From: Aspidapion aeneum
Lineage: Eukaryota; Arthropoda; Insecta; Coleoptera; Brentidae
Length of the DNA stretch: 64,000 bases
Assembly: GCA_963576565.1 (NCBI GenBank)
Contig: OY755047.1
Coordinates: 27,565,351-27,629,350, forward strand
Direction of reading: 5' to 3'
The translations under genes were made by a program, and so were the position numbers. The notes beneath the pieces are model-generated. The model was not told the origin of the DNA, did not search any database, and saw only the letters and a program-made list of their open reading frames with translations. Positions 34,241 through 45,630 of this stretch are shown here, one piece after another (position 1 is the stretch's first letter; each line of letters starts with the position of its first letter).

Positions 34241-34955
34241 CATTATCATCCAGCTACTTATTCTCTCTTTTTAATTCAATAAAGTAGGAGGGGTGTACAC
34301 CGATCTAAAACAGTCATGGAACTATTTTGCAAAGACAAGTCTAGATATGTATCAATAGCTGCGTTCGGTATTTACGTCGGATTCATTTTTTTGATCGAAA
34401 TCGTTCGTTAATTCCATCTAGATCTAGGGAAGGTAGATCTGAATCGTTCGGTAATTCTGCTCAGACTAGTCGGATATAAATCTGGTTGCTCCGTACATTT
34501 TGATCGACGAAACAGATTAATCTGAGATTGTGACGTATGTTGTGTATTTGTTTTGTTTACAAAAATAATTTTTTTATGTAAAAAGATTGAAATCGAATTA
34601 TTTGATGTTGAAGACAATAAATTATATAAATTTTCGACATCACAGGAAAATTTTGTTAAAATTATAGCTGGCCGTAAGTTGCAATATGTATATAATATTT
34701 TTGGTTATATTTAGGGTTATAACCATTTATAAAAATTTGATCGATTTGATCCGGATCGTTCGGTAAATCCAATTTGCTCAGACTAATCTGTAATCACGTG
34801 ACCAAAAATCCGTCGCGTCTGAGATGCAACTACCGAACGCAGCTACATTATCATCCAGCTACTTATTCTCTCTTTTTAACTCAATGAAGTAGGACGGGCG
34901 CACACCGGTCTAAAACAGTCATGGGACTATTTTGCAAAGACAAGTCTAGGTATAT
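34241..34955. repeat. 110-bp direct repeat around a foldback
   Basis: CATTATCATCCAGCTACTTA begins both copies (34241 and 34846), and both run to GCAAAGACAAGTCTAG (34329/34934) with about 90 percent agreement. The second copy starts immediately after the right end of the 34358-34843 element. The repeat is too long to be a target duplication. Confidence 0.85.
34358..34843. mobile_element. Foldback/MITE with GCTGCGTTCGGTA ends
   Basis: Left GCTGCGTTCGGTATTTACG and right ACTACCGAACGCAGC are inverted. Inner segments such as GATCGTTCGGT recur in both arms. TA flanks each side (34356-34357, 34844-34845). The plus strand carries no domain and the minus-strand 69-codon frame is unrecognised. Confidence 0.75.
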
Positions 34956-36004
34956 AAGATGCCATTTTGACAATCAATGTCAATCGACTTTCTTTTATCA
35001 GCGGCGCTATGAGTTGGACAGCAATAAAAAATTAGCTGTGCATTAAAAAGAGATGCAAATGAGTATGTTCTAAAATTACAATTTATGTCGTGGTGCCAAT
35101 CTAAAGCTACGTCACGAGGCAGCTCCTTATTGGCAGTAATCGGCAAGAACAGAGTCGAAGTTTTGTATAACGTTTTTAATTTTACAGTAGTTTTTTGATT
35201 CATTATGATCAAAAAATGTTCGTTTGCATTTTTTCAACAAGCAATAGCTTAAGGAGATACAATGACCTTTGCAATAGGAATCAATAATTTTTTTTATGAG
35301 CTATTTTATTTACGAAAAATATGTAAAATAGGTTTTTCTATATTTCTAAAGAAATAATTACAGAGAAGAGTACTATTAGCACCACATTTAATAACATTTT
35401 ATTTTTTTGTGTTGAAAAAAAACAGATTTTTGGTAATAATATATTTAAATATGTTCAAGAAATTTTAACACCCAAATAATGTTAATTTTGACACCCTGTA
35501 TTTAAAAAATAAAAAGTTTTAATGCAATAATTATCTTTTTTTGAACTTTTCTTATATCACCTCTTAAAGTTTGGTGCATCATTTATATTACACCCTATAT
35601 AATTAAAGTATAAATAGATAGAAAAAAATTAAGCATAATCTGGTATGGGCCAGTGTGATATGTGAGCAGTTCTCTAATAATATTCGTTTTAATTCTTAAT
35701 AATTTAAAACGACAATCAACTTTTTTGAGAGTTTATCGTTTATTTACAATTTATCTTTTGTCCGTTTCCTGAAATTGTTACCAAAACATCCTTGTTTTGC
35801 TTATCACTAACGTTCTATTAAATGTTATAAATGGTTAATATAGTTGCTCTTTCTCCTTAAACAATATTTTTTTAATAAAAAATGAAAGAACCAAAAAACA
35901 ATGGGGAGTTTTTTAAATTGAAATAAGGTCTAGCAGTCATAATGCTAGCAATATTTTAACATCTGCGCTTGCGCTGTCAAATAACGCCAGGCAGTAATAA
36001 CTGT
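34956..36004. other. Mostly unrecognised; CACCCTGTAT motif
   Basis: A GACACCCTGTATTTAAAA motif at about 35490 and a CACCCTATAT at 35583 resemble the ends of the CAGGGTGT foldbacks, but no inverted partner is apparent. The rest is AT-rich. Confidence 0.4.
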
Positions 36005-36180
36005 AAAAAATAAATCGGTTATTTATCTTTAATGAAAGACGGCCGTATTTATTTTGGTTCTTATAGTGAACAAAGGCCTTAAATTTAAAGATCAGTTATT
36101 ATCTTCCAATGTAAAACTGTCAAAATACTGCCTGGCACTATTACTGTCTGGGTTTATTTCAATAAGTCCGTATATTAATA
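36005..36180. repeat. Dispersed repeat (partner at 16.6 kb)
   Basis: AAAACTGTCAAAATACTGCC, ATTTCAATAAGTCC and flanking blocks match 16590-16790 in order and orientation. Function and type are unknown. Confidence 0.65.
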
Positions 36181-37293
36181 CACGAATAAAGTCATGCAGT
36201 ATTTCTATAATTTGCTCTTACTTTGTTTGTTTTTCTGCTCAGCTGTCACTTTCTAAAACCAATGATTTTGCATGTTTTATTTTTTTGTGAGTTGGCTTAT
36301 TACATTTTTTTTACTTGCACCTCATCGTCTCCATTCCTATGTCTGCCACCAAATTGTTAACTATAATATTGTCTATTATGAGGCATTTATTATCGTCCGC
36401 CAAAATTATTCTGCCATTTTTTTAAACATGTCTAAATAAATTTAGTACCTTAGGAAGAACTTGTTGAAAAGTTTCTTCCTGAATGTTTAAAAATTACTTT
36501 CCTATATTCTAAAGTTTTAAACGACTATAGTCGCGGAAGACTTTGTTGGCCTCATCGCTGATAAATGTCGAAACAAGGCCAACCAAGAAATACAGGCCAA
36601 GACTCTGAAAAAATCAGCTGTTATCGTGGGCTGAATTTTACATTGGGTGTTATGGGAGAACAGAGGTTTATTTGTGATATTTTCAAAATGGCACTACAGA
36701 TGTTTGCTAAATTTTAGTGAAATATTCCCAGACACTATCCCGATATTCCACCAAACTCATGTAAGGATGAAAGATGATGAAAAGGTTAAAATCTATAAGA
36801 TTTAGCATTTTGAATTCAAAATTCCCGCCATGCACGGAACGCAAACTTTTATTATTGACATGGATTTCACTTTGTCATCTGTGTTTGCCATGACATTTAT
36901 TTATTTGTTTGTATTGTAAAACATTTTTGATTTTTTAATGATTTTTTACGATAAAGTTCATTTAAAATCCAAAAATACCATTATTATTCTTTTTAAAACA
37001 AAATAAAAATAAAAAATACAACATTTTTTGATGTACTTTTTGTAAACACATGTAAATAACTATATTAAGTTTTAAAAGCGTGCCGAATATAAACAAATAG
37101 GTGTAGGTGAGCAGATTACTTTTCACGCTGAAACAAACACATTCGCTTCTGCTTTAAATTTCATTTTTCATTTTTGTATGAGCTAATGAAGCGGCTCTGA
37201 AAAATTAAGGATTACTATACATTAAAAATTTTTTTACAAAAATATTGTAAAAACAATCTTAAAACCGGCTTTATTTTAAATTTTTTTTTAAAG
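36181..37293. other. Mostly unrecognised; weak dispersed repeat
   Basis: 36690-36830 is weakly similar to 14380-14530. At 36540-36610 GTTGGCCTCATCGCTGATAA faces AAGGCCAACC, a small local inverted pair. No coding signal. Confidence 0.35.
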
Positions 37294-37697
37294 ACAATCA
37301 GCTCTGGCGTGACGTGACCATCAAAAAAATTCAGCCTGTGACGTCAGCAAAGTTGTAGATCGTGGCCCGTTCGTTTTGATAACCCTGGTTGGGATTCATT
37401 TAAATCCAATATTCCGGAATGCTTGTAGCTGTCATTTTCTATTAATGGTTTAAATACGCTTTAGTAGTGCAAGTTCGTGGATCTTGCCCCATACAATCAG
37501 CTCTGGCGTGACGTGACCACCAAAAAATTCAGCCCTCGCTGTGACGTCAGCAAATTTCTAGATCGTGGCCCGTTCGTTTTGATAGCCCTGGTTGGGATTG
37601 ATTTGAATCCAATATTCCGGAATGCTTGTAGCTGTCAGTTTCTATTAATGGTTTTAATACGCTTTAGTAGTACAAGTACGTGGATCTTGCCCTATTA
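37294..37697. repeat. Tandem duplication, 199-bp unit x2
   Basis: ACAATCAGCTCTGGCGTGAC starts at 37294 and 37493. Both copies continue through GATCGTGGCCCGTTCGTTTT and TCCAATATTCCGGAATGCTT to GTGGATCTTGCCC, differing at few positions. This is among the best-preserved tandem pairs in the window. Confidence 0.9.
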
Positions 37698-38226
37698 ATT
37701 GCGGCATTACTTTTGCCAGAATTATTCTATTGAAAACAAATAAAATAAAATACGTCATAATATTGGTCAGCCCATGAATGGCAAAGTGCTATATATAATG
37801 ACGATTTTTTATTAAGTTTTCGTCACTTTTTGGAACGGAAACTACAATTTTATTCAGTATGACGTTTTTACTGCATAGTTTTAGGAAATGCATAGTTGTG
37901 TTGCTGCGTCATAAATTGCATTTAGGTATTGACTCGACTTTTATTTTGAGTTTCGAATATCTTAAATTACTTATTGTATTTTGAGTTTTCTTTGTATGAA
38001 CAATGATCATTATTAAAGGACGTCGCACAAATTACATGGGCGTTGGGCTTCGGTGGAATGCTTTAATCCTCACGTTTATTATAGACGAGATTCTTCAATA
38101 CAATGTTTAAATGGTACAGATCTTCTGATGAGCTATATCAAGTTTAAACTTGGTCAATATTTCGCTCTTAAATACAAGCAAATAAGACATTGTTATATTT
38201 TTTTTAATTTGATAGTTTGTAACACC
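37698..38226. other. Dispersed repeat end, otherwise unrecognised
   Basis: ACGTCGCACAAATTACATGG followed by GCGTTGG at about 38022 recurs at about 45270 with the same flanking GAATGCTTTAA/AAATGCTTTAA. The rest is unrecognised. Confidence 0.5.
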
Positions 38227-38994
38227 CAAATATGTTATAGCATAAATATTGGGCATAACCATGTATTCTCACACGCGCTGCTTGAAGCCAGGACCTCCAT
38301 TTAACTCTTAATGTTCCTTTTTCGGGTAGACAGGATTTAGGTTACTGCGCATGCGTTAGTTTTGGTGGTTTTGGAACTTACTACGATACGTCACTACATT
38401 ATTTGACAATTATCAAAAATTTAGGGTTATGTCCATTATTTTTTTTCTAAAAACTAGTTGAATGAGTGAAAATTTATCAAATTGTGGATTAAAATTTTAG
38501 TTTTTCTAAAATTAATTGTGCAGATTTATTGTAGACACCATGAAGAGTGTTTAATGGCATCTATAAACCACTGTTAACTTTATTAACAAATTATAAAGGA
38601 AAGTACAAATACTTACCTATGGAATGGCACTCCTTACTTTTGTTAACAAAGTTAAGAGTGGTTTACACTTGCCATTAAACACTTCATGGTGTCCACAATA
38701 AATCTGCACAATTAATTTTAAAAAAACTACCATTTTATTTCACAATTTGATTAATTTTCACCCAATCAACTAGTTTTTAGAAAAAAAAAATAGATATAAC
38801 CCTAAACTTTGACAATTGTCAAATAATGTAGTGACGTAACGGAGTATATTCCTAAACCATTAAAACTGACGCATGCCAGTAGCCGAAATCCTGCCTACTT
38901 GAAATAGGAACATTAAGAATTAAATGGGGGCTGGCTTCAAGCATTGCGTGTAATAATGCAAAGGTATGCCCATATTTATGCTCTAACGTATTTG
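38227..38994. mobile_element. Foldback element, about 768 bp
   Basis: Arms of about 330 bases. CAAATATGTTATAGCAT pairs with ATGCTCTAACGTATTTG at the ends. Inside, TGCTTGAAGCCAG pairs with CTGGCTTCAAGCA, TCTTAATGTTCCT with AGGAACATTAAGA, and TAATTGTGCAGATTTATTG with CAATAAATCTGCACAATTA. The centre near 38600 also folds. No coding sequence and no clear target duplication. Confidence 0.85.
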
Positions 38995-39034
38995 CTACCA
39001 ACTAAACAACTTCAGGGGACTTTGGTAAACTAAA

Positions 39035-39897
39035 CAGTGGCGGTTATTCAATAAGCGCTGCGGGGCTGCAGCAACGGCTAATTTTGAATACAGTAATGTA
39101 TATTTTTTAACTACAGAATATTTTAGTCCTTTTTTTTCTCACTTATTAGGAGCTACATGCCTACAACATTTGTCTAATTGGTACAAGGCTCTTCTCGGGT
39201 GCATGCCTGCGTTTTTAATATCGTTGTTTGCTATTCGGTCCCTTCTCGTGGTGTGCTGGGCGTTCTGCGCGGTGTAGAGGCGCGGTGGATTTTGTCGGGT
39301 CTGTTAATCAAACTACCCCGAATAAAGGATGGATAAATACAGATTGTACCACATAATTAAAAGGATAGAACTATTCAACTGACGTCGCAGCTATGCAAAA
39401 TTTTACAAAAAAAACGGGGTAGTCCCCCGTTTATATTAAAATCAGATGAGAACTGCAAATTTGTATCTAGTTGAGTGTTTACACAATTTACATTATACTT
39501 TTATGAGTAAATATTTATTTTATTTTTTGCCAAAGCAAAGGCATTTTCAATTTTGTAATATTTAAGTGATAAAAAGTGATTGAATGTTTTGCCAACAAAA
39601 AAGAGAGACGCATTGAACTTCTATATAAAAATAAAAAGAAGTGACGGTTACCAAAGACATCTTTGTACTATATGTATAATATAATAAACCTCAATAATTA
39701 AAAGTGTACTAATAAACAAATTGTTCGAACGCTTTAAAAATAAAACTTAAAATATGTGTTTTATGTTTGATTAATGTGTCTTTACAAAATCTAAAAAATG
39801 GGTAGGTAAGTTTTTATTATTTTTACAACTTTTTTTTAAATTTGTCTGTTCCCCACTTTGCAGAACCGCCACTTTTAAGCCTCACGCGCCGCCACTG
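39035..39897. mobile_element. Non-autonomous hAT element with perfect 8-bp TSD
   Basis: The ends are CAGTGGCGG and CCGCCACTG, each bordered by the identical 8-base sequence AAACTAAA (39027-39034, 39898-39905). Eight-base duplications with CAG..CTG ends are the hAT signature. Length 863 bases. The interior has a GC-richer segment (39190-39310) and then AT-rich sequence, with no transposase. It shares its ends with the element at 54247-55368. Confidence 0.9.
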
Positions 39898-39905
39898 AAA
39901 CTAAA

Positions 39906-40526
39906 TAACCACAACATTGTAAAAACTGGTTAAAAAACTTTGCCTGGCTACTCAAACGGTTAAGTTATAGAACTTCTTTTTTTTTAGAAAAAATTGTTAT
40001 TTAGCAACTTTTTTTTTCAGAGGCAGAGGCATCAAGTTGTGGTATGCAAAAAAAACCATTAGATACGAAAAAATCACACCAGTAGCACTATTCTTGACAT
40101 TCCCCCAAACCTAGGTAAAACGAAAAATGTTCCCCGAAAAAATGCATAATGCATTAATTCGAGAAAGATGGTCTATGCGTCTTACGCCACTCCCTTGCCA
40201 TTTGATGACAATATTTTTTATGGTATTGGTTTGTTTTTGTTTCTCTCACTAATGAACCAATAGAACAACTTTCATCAAAAATCATGCCACCTGTGTTATT
40301 ATTAAGAGGAATTAACTACGTCGACGAATCAGGTGTTCGTATTTGCATTGCATTGAATGCGTGGGCCAATCAAAGCTTGTATTCGAGGGAGAGGAATAAT
40401 TTTTCCCTGAAAATCAAGAACAGCGCTACTAATAATGCTAAAACACGAATGTGTAGGAGGTATGGGAAGTTTTACCTTTTAGTCGAGTAAATTTGTAGGG
40501 TATTTCAAGAAAAAGCTGTAAAGAGG
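39906..40526. other. No recognisable feature
   Basis: AT-rich. A 68-codon plus-strand frame at 40284-40490 has no recognisable domain. Confidence 0.35.
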
Positions 40527-42395
40527 GTATATTTTTTTATATTTGGCATGGTAGTAGCTACCACGGTGGATAGAATAGACCGGTGTTCGGATCTTAAAAA
40601 TATATGTCGACTTTTCACGTCACTGGTGGTCCAGCTGATATTTATAAACAAAAGTTAGATATGATATTAACAACTAAAATTTTTGGAATTTTTTGAAAAC
40701 TAAGTCAATTTTCCTACTATTATTTAGTATATTCTTATAAAATAATATTTTTCAGACATACCAGTTGTTATTTTTTTAGCCCGCTTCATTTCTTTTTACA
40801 CAAAAATTAAAATTCGAAGAAAATAATGTGTTCGTTTCAGCTTCAAAAATCATCCGCTGACCTACATCTTTGTTTACTACCCAATAGTCCTCGGTTCACC
40901 TTTGATACTAAACGATCACATTCATTTTGACTTGTAGTTTAAGTTTTGTGCAATAAAAAATGAAGCGGGCCAAAAAAAATAACGACAATACGTCTAGAAA
41001 ATTATATTTTATAAGGATGTACTAGAAAACAGTAGGAAAATTGCCTTAGTTTTCAAAAAATTTTAAAAATATCAGTTGCTCCGTTGTTCATATCAGATCT
41101 AACTTTTGTTTACACAAATCAGCTCGACCAGTGACGTGAAAAATTCGACATAGATATTTTAGATCCGAACACCGGTCTATTCTATCCACCGTGAGTAGCT
41201 ATCACCAAAAGCTAAATTTTCATTCGAGGACCCCTATTTTCCGACATCCGAATCCAAGATGGCAGCTGCCAAAGTTAAGAAAAAAAATTAATTTTCTGTT
41301 TAAAAGAAATTAAATTAGTTTTGATAAATTTACTTTAAGTGGAACCTCCTCAATTTAAAACTGTACAAAAAAATTTACACCTGTCACTTCAGAACAAAAT
41401 TGCGGCTATATTTAAAAAAAAATCATTTTTCTTCGATATTTTCTTTATTTTTTGTGCGATATTTATTTTTAATACCTCGTGTTAAAGCTACTGACCAGCT
41501 CTTTAAAGCGACTCAAGAAAAATAAAAAGTTTCCCAGCCGACAAAAAGATGGCCCTTAATATGTCAAAAATAAAAGAGACCTTTATATTCTGTAGACCAA
41601 ATTTTTACAATTTTTTTTTTGGATTATATCAATAGTAAGCCAAATTTTGTTAGAATTTATAAAAAGTTACAATTTGACATTTAACATTTTAAGATGGCGG
41701 CCGAAGTTCGGATAAAAAAGGTATTTTTTTTTGTTATTGCTTAACACTAGTATTGCCGTGTAAAATATCGATTTATATTAAATAAAGGTCGCCGATTTTT
41801 AATGTTTTATAATAAATGACTTATTATCCAAGATCGCAGCGTTCAAAATATAAAAACAACAGTACCTTTTTGGTTTGGTAATTTTTTTTACCAAGATATG
41901 TCGTTTTATATTACCCTTAATTAGTTTTAAATCATATGTACAAAAAAAAATTAAAAATTTAATTTGGTCTACAAGTTAAATAGGTCTCTTTTATTTTTGC
42001 CAAATTAAGCGCCATTTTTGTGTCGGCTGGGAAACTTTTTTTTTTTTTCGTTCGGTTTAAAGAACTGGTCAAGTAGCTTTAACATGAGGTATTAAAAATA
42101 AACATCGTACAAAAAATAAAGAGAATATCGAAGAAAAACTATTTTTTTAAAATATACCAGCCATTTTGTTTTGATGTGACAGGTGTAATTTTTGTTTACA
42201 TTTTCAATTCAGTAGGTCCCACTTAAAGTTAATTTATCAAAATTAATTTATTTTCTCCCAAAACAAGAAAAGCATTTTTTTCTTAATTCTGGCAGCCGCC
42301 ATCTTGGATTCTGAGGTCGGAAAATCAGGGATCCTCGAATGAAAATTTAATTTTTTGTGTTTGGTAAACTACTATGCCAAACATAAAAAAATATT
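40527..42395. mobile_element. Large foldback, interrupted by a Mutator-like element
   Basis: The outer arms are inverted copies meeting near 41780. ATTTTTTTATATTTGGCATG (left end) pairs with ATGCCAAACATAAAAAAAT (right end). Inside, ATCCAAGATGGCAGCTGCC pairs with GGCAGCCGCCATCTTGGAT, and TTTCCCAGCCGAC with GTCGGCTGGGAAA. The left arm is split at 40562-41193 by a separate element; the right arm keeps the uninterrupted version. No coding sequence. The ends are approximate. Confidence 0.85.
40562..41193. mobile_element. Mutator-like non-autonomous element, 632 bp
   Basis: Terminal inverted repeats start CACGGTGGATAGAATAGACC and end GGTCTATTCTATCCACCGTG (perfect for the outer 20 bases) and continue for about 230 bases in each arm. 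It is flanked by AGTAGCTAC (40553-40561) and AGTAGCTAT (41194-41202), a 9-base duplication with one mismatch. Long terminal repeats and 9-base duplications are typical of Mutator-like elements. The middle, near 40880, has no transposase. Confidence 0.8.
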
Positions 42396-42488
42396 GAAAA
42401 AATAGTCCATTTCTCAAAGTGGAGTTTGCAAATTACAAAGATAAACTGAATGTCTTCTCCACTAAAGTTTTTGTTGTTTCGGGTTTTA

Positions 42489-42532
42489 TTTAGGACATGT
42501 TTCGAGTATAAAGAGACCCATCATCAGCTAAA
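42489..42532 (-). ncRNA. Hammerhead-ribozyme-like motif
   Basis: On the minus strand TTTAG-CTGATGA-T-GGGTCTCTTTATACTC-GAAA-CATGTC-CTAAA can be drawn as a type I hammerhead. Helix I is TTTAG with CTAAA. The core CTGATGA and GAAA are intact. Helix II is GGGT with ACTC (one G-U pair). Helix III would be the self-complementary ACATGT, which suggests a dimer. Cleavage is expected after the GTC. One extra T lies between the core and helix II, which is not canonical and may abolish activity. Penelope-like elements are known to carry minimal hammerheads in their terminal repeats. The flanks here give no readable protein. Confidence 0.45.
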
Positions 42533-42559
42533 ACTAGTTAAACAAAGAAGTGTAACTAC

Positions 42560-43161
42560 ATCCAAAGCAACTTTAGTGCCTATTAAGTAAATTAAACTGA
42601 GATAATAAAATTATTTTGAAGGGGATCAAATAACCCCTTTCAGGTTCAATAGTGTACCCTGAAAGTGACCATCATTTTTATGCTTTATAAACCGATACCC
42701 CCTTAAAATGTAACATACCTTTCAAAAACCTTTAAAAGACCCTCATACCCCCAGCAAGCTAATGCGAGGGTTCAAATAGTTGCTATTACTAGTTGAAAAT
42801 CCAGCGAAAAAGAGGTTTCCTGAGCAGGAGTGGGAAGTGGAGAATTCTGTAATTCAAAAGATATAGAATTGCGTTAAAGATAAAAGAATTTTAAATTTTA
42901 ATATTTGTCTTTTCATAGTGATCAAATATATCTTACCACATTTTTTGTTGGTTGAAGGCACTAATCAACCATCCAAAGCATACTATATCTTTTATTTATA
43001 TCACTAAATCATCTTAACTCTATTTAAGGTTTTTAATTTTATTTTTATATTTTATAAAAAAGTATATTTTTTGTGCAGCTTTATTTTACAAATTTACTCT
43101 ACTATTTTTGTTTATTCTGAAGTTTGTGAAATGGTCTCAAAAGTAAGTAGTCGAAGTGGAA
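42560..43161. other. No recognisable feature
   Basis: AT-rich. It would be the 5' side of the hammerhead-like motif on the minus strand, but no reverse transcriptase or GIY-YIG sequence is readable. Confidence 0.35.
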
Positions 43162-43270
43162 GGAAGGACTCCTAATTTTGCTTCTGACTTTATGCTAATA
43201 ATAGCCTCTGAATGGAGGCTCCTAATTTCCCTGCTAACTTTATGCTAATAATAGCCTCTGAATTGAGTCA
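43162..43270. repeat. Tandem duplication, about 52-bp period
   Basis: CTCCTAATTTTGCTTCTGAC.TTATGCTAATAATAGCCTCTGAA is repeated directly as CTCCTAATTTCCCTGCTAAC.TTATGCTAATAATAGCCTCTGAA. Confidence 0.9.
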
Positions 43271-43639
43271 TTTTAATACGTTATATCAATATGTCAATTT
43301 ATTGTAAGAAATAAACTAAATTTTGCAACAATTATGTTTACATATTTTTAAATAAAGCTGGCACACCTCCAGCTTCTAATTGTATTTCTGACTTTTCGTT
43401 TACATAATACCATTGCTTAATTGCTGAAATTTATAAGTGTCGTTTCTATATTTTTAAAAATCCTTGAGGCAGCTGTAAATTTTCTATACTTACTACAAAC
43501 TAAATCCATTAGATAAAATATATATTTCATCGGGTTTAGAAAAAAAAACAATGAAACAGTGTTAAAGAAAAAAATATAATAGAACACTCATTGGCTATAA
43601 GAAAATTGTTAGAGTTGTTGCTTTTTAGTTCTATTCTTT

Positions 43640-44040
43640 TATGTCTAAAATGTTAGAGCATCGACTATTCATCCTGGTCAAATTGGCTGTCGATATTCTC
43701 ACCGTCGTGTCAGTTTTATTGTCCTCTGAGCATTTTAAGCAGGAGATTCCCTTCTCTTCTTTTCGTGCACAACAGATATAACTGCTTTAAGTTAAGCTAG
43801 TACTGCTGAGGGTCTTGTTTATCTATCGATAGTCTTTCCATTTGGCTTATGCTTCATGTAGCTTTTTGATTATACCCTCTTTAAGGGGCGGTCTTATTTT
43901 GCCCTCTTGTTAGACCTAGAAAGAATTCTAAGCCGAATAAACTTAGTTATGCTCTCCTTTTGGCTAATTCATCCGCCTTCTCGTTACCAGGGATCCCCAT
44001 ATGGTCTTGACATCTGATTCTCTCCGATGTGTCGGCCAAT
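43640..44040 (-). pseudogene. LINE RNase H relic (I/R1-like), antisense
   Basis: The minus strand near 44010-43955 reads RCQDHMGIPGNEKADELAKR. This is the end of the RNase H domain with the GNExAD motif intact, although the preceding His-containing turn is altered. Frameshifted sequence follows down to about 43640, with a possible cysteine-rich C-terminus (CLKCSEDNKTD). No upstream reverse transcriptase. It is a separate copy from the relics at 4.5-5.7 and 15.6 kb. Confidence 0.7.
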
Positions 44041-44189
44041 CCTTATTTAGACAAAACCATCTTTAAAAAATCATTTACGCATTTTTTTTTAAATTTGGTT
44101 TTGTTAAGTAAAGTTTAATTCATTAAGTCGAGTGTTGAAATTTGGTAGGTGTAGTGTTTGGTAACCTGGTAACACTACAATTTCCTTTT

Positions 44190-44580
44190 TTTATTACAAC
44201 AATGGCGAATCCAAAATAGCGGATTTCTTTATTTTTAAACCGATTTGTCTGAAACTTGAAAGTTTGCAGTACCTGAGATCACTTAAAACAGTTTTATCCT
44301 CAAACCTAAAAAATTCAAAATGGCGAATACAAAATGGCGGATTTTCATTTACCATACGATTTGTCTCAAACTTGAAATACTACATTGCTTAAGGTTCATT
44401 TTTTACTCAAACTTAAAAAAATCAAAATGGCCGATCCAAAATGCCAGATTTTCTTATTTAGGAACCGATGTGTATATCAAATATAGAAATTGACGGGGTT
44501 TCAAGTCGCTGATTATGATTTTGAGTTAAACTTATAAAAAGTTCAAAATGGCGGATTTTCTTATTTACCAACCGTTCTCT
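44190..44580. repeat. Tandem repeats of about 110-120 bp with AAAATGGCGGATTTTC
   Basis: AAAATAGCGGATTTCTTTAT, AAAATGGCGGATTTTCATTT, AAAATGCCAGATTTTCTTAT and AAAATGGCGGATTTTCTTAT occur at about 44213, 44331, 44440 and 44547, each followed by a ..CGAT(T/G)TGT segment in the first three. Similar 'aagatggcgga' blocks occur inside the foldbacks at 41 and 57-59 kb. Confidence 0.8.
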
Positions 44581-44991
44581 TAAAACATTATCATAACAAA
44601 AACATTTCATGTAAAAAAAAGCCAAGTACACGAAAATGGTATTCCGTAAAAAGAATTGAAATAAAAGTAAAGCCAAGTTCTCTAATACAAATTTCAAAAT
44701 AAAAGGTTCTTACTAGTTTGGAAATGTTTTTCTAAACTTGGCTATTACGGCTGCAAATGATTCTTAGGCACAGTGCTAAATTGAACATAAAGAAGTTTAG
44801 CTGTAATAGCAAAGTTTAAAGAAACATTTCCAAACTATAGTAACTGAACCTTTCATTTTGATACAAATTTTAAAATGAAAGGTTGAAAATTTGACTTTAC
44901 TTTTATCTCAATTCTTTTTACGGAATACCATTTTCGCGTACTTGCCTTTTTTACATGAAATCTTGTTGTTATGATTTAATGTTTTGTGAGA
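44581..44991. mobile_element. Foldback MITE, about 410 bp
   Basis: AAAACATTATCATAAC pairs with ATCATAACAACAAG read in reverse at the right end. ATTTCATGTAAAAAAAAGCC pairs with GCCTTTTTTACATGAAAT, GAAAATGGTATTCCGTAAAA with TTTTACGGAATACCATTTTC, and TTTGGAAATGTTT with AAACATTTCCAAA. The centre lies near 44785. A single arm of the same family is at 31067-31172. Confidence 0.85.
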
Positions 44992-45223
44992 CTTTAGTAA
45001 TTTTACTTTAATTCGTATTTACCGGATTGACGTAGCAACATTAACGTGTCCATTTCACCCAATAATAATTATTATTGAGCTAAATATAAAAACAAGGATT
45101 GAGGTAAAACTACTCGAGGGGCATACATGAATAACAAATTTAAAGTATCTTACGTGTTGACGTCAGACATGAAAAGGGTAGTCAACTTGCATAGCCTACT
45201 AAAAAGTTTAAAAATAATGATTT

Positions 45224-45262
45224 TAGGAATTCTTATACTTTTAGGAATTCTTATACTTTGTT
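45224..45262. repeat. Short direct repeat
   Basis: TTAGGAATTCTTATACTTT occurs twice back to back. It is followed at 45270 by the dispersed ACGTCGCACAAATTACATGG block shared with 38022. Confidence 0.85.
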
Positions 45263-45327
45263 AAATAACGTCGCACAAATTACATGGGCGTTGGTTTCAG
45301 ATGAAATGCTTTAAGATGAGGTTCTCC

Positions 45328-45485
45328 CAGAGGCGCATCTAGAAACTTGATTTGGGGGGGAAATATCATAATAAATATTGCATAAAACTATTCTACATAG
45401 TGACCAGGACGTGTATCCTGTGTGTCAGTTTGAGATTTGGGAGGGGGGAATTTACACTTTTTCCGCTGCCGTAGATCCGCGCCTG
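45328..45485. mobile_element. Short MITE, possible hAT type
   Basis: Left CAGAGGCGCATCTAGA and right TAGATCCGCGCCTG are imperfect inverted ends of a 158-base element. Flanks GGTTCTCC (45320-45327) and GATCCTCC (45486-45493) could be a worn 8-base target duplication (6 of 8 match). G-runs lie just inside both ends. Confidence 0.55.
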
Positions 45486-45499
45486 GATCCTCCGAATTC

Positions 45500-45630
45500 A
45501 TCGTTATAAAGAACAAAAAATGTTTTTAAGATCCTAAAGAAAAATGGTATAACAGTCCAATTTCAAAAACTGAATTATTAATAGTAATCGGACATTATCA
45601 AAAACGTCATTCATCATCACAAGGCATGAA
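45500..45630. repeat. Dispersed repeat (family at 19.5 kb)
   Basis: CATCGTTATAAAGAACAAAA, AAAATGGTATAACAGTCCAA and GGACATTATCAAAAACGTCA match 19549-19690 in the same order. The copy begins almost immediately after the MITE ending at 45485. Confidence 0.65.

Noticed and set aside
34408..34617. Minus-strand 69-codon frame inside the foldback as a transposase
   Set aside because: No helix-turn-helix or catalytic motif; it overlaps the inverted-repeat arms.
36535..36610. Possible hammerhead (GCTGATAA..GTCGAAAC)
   Set aside because: The space between the two core parts is too short for helix II and no helix I partner is present.
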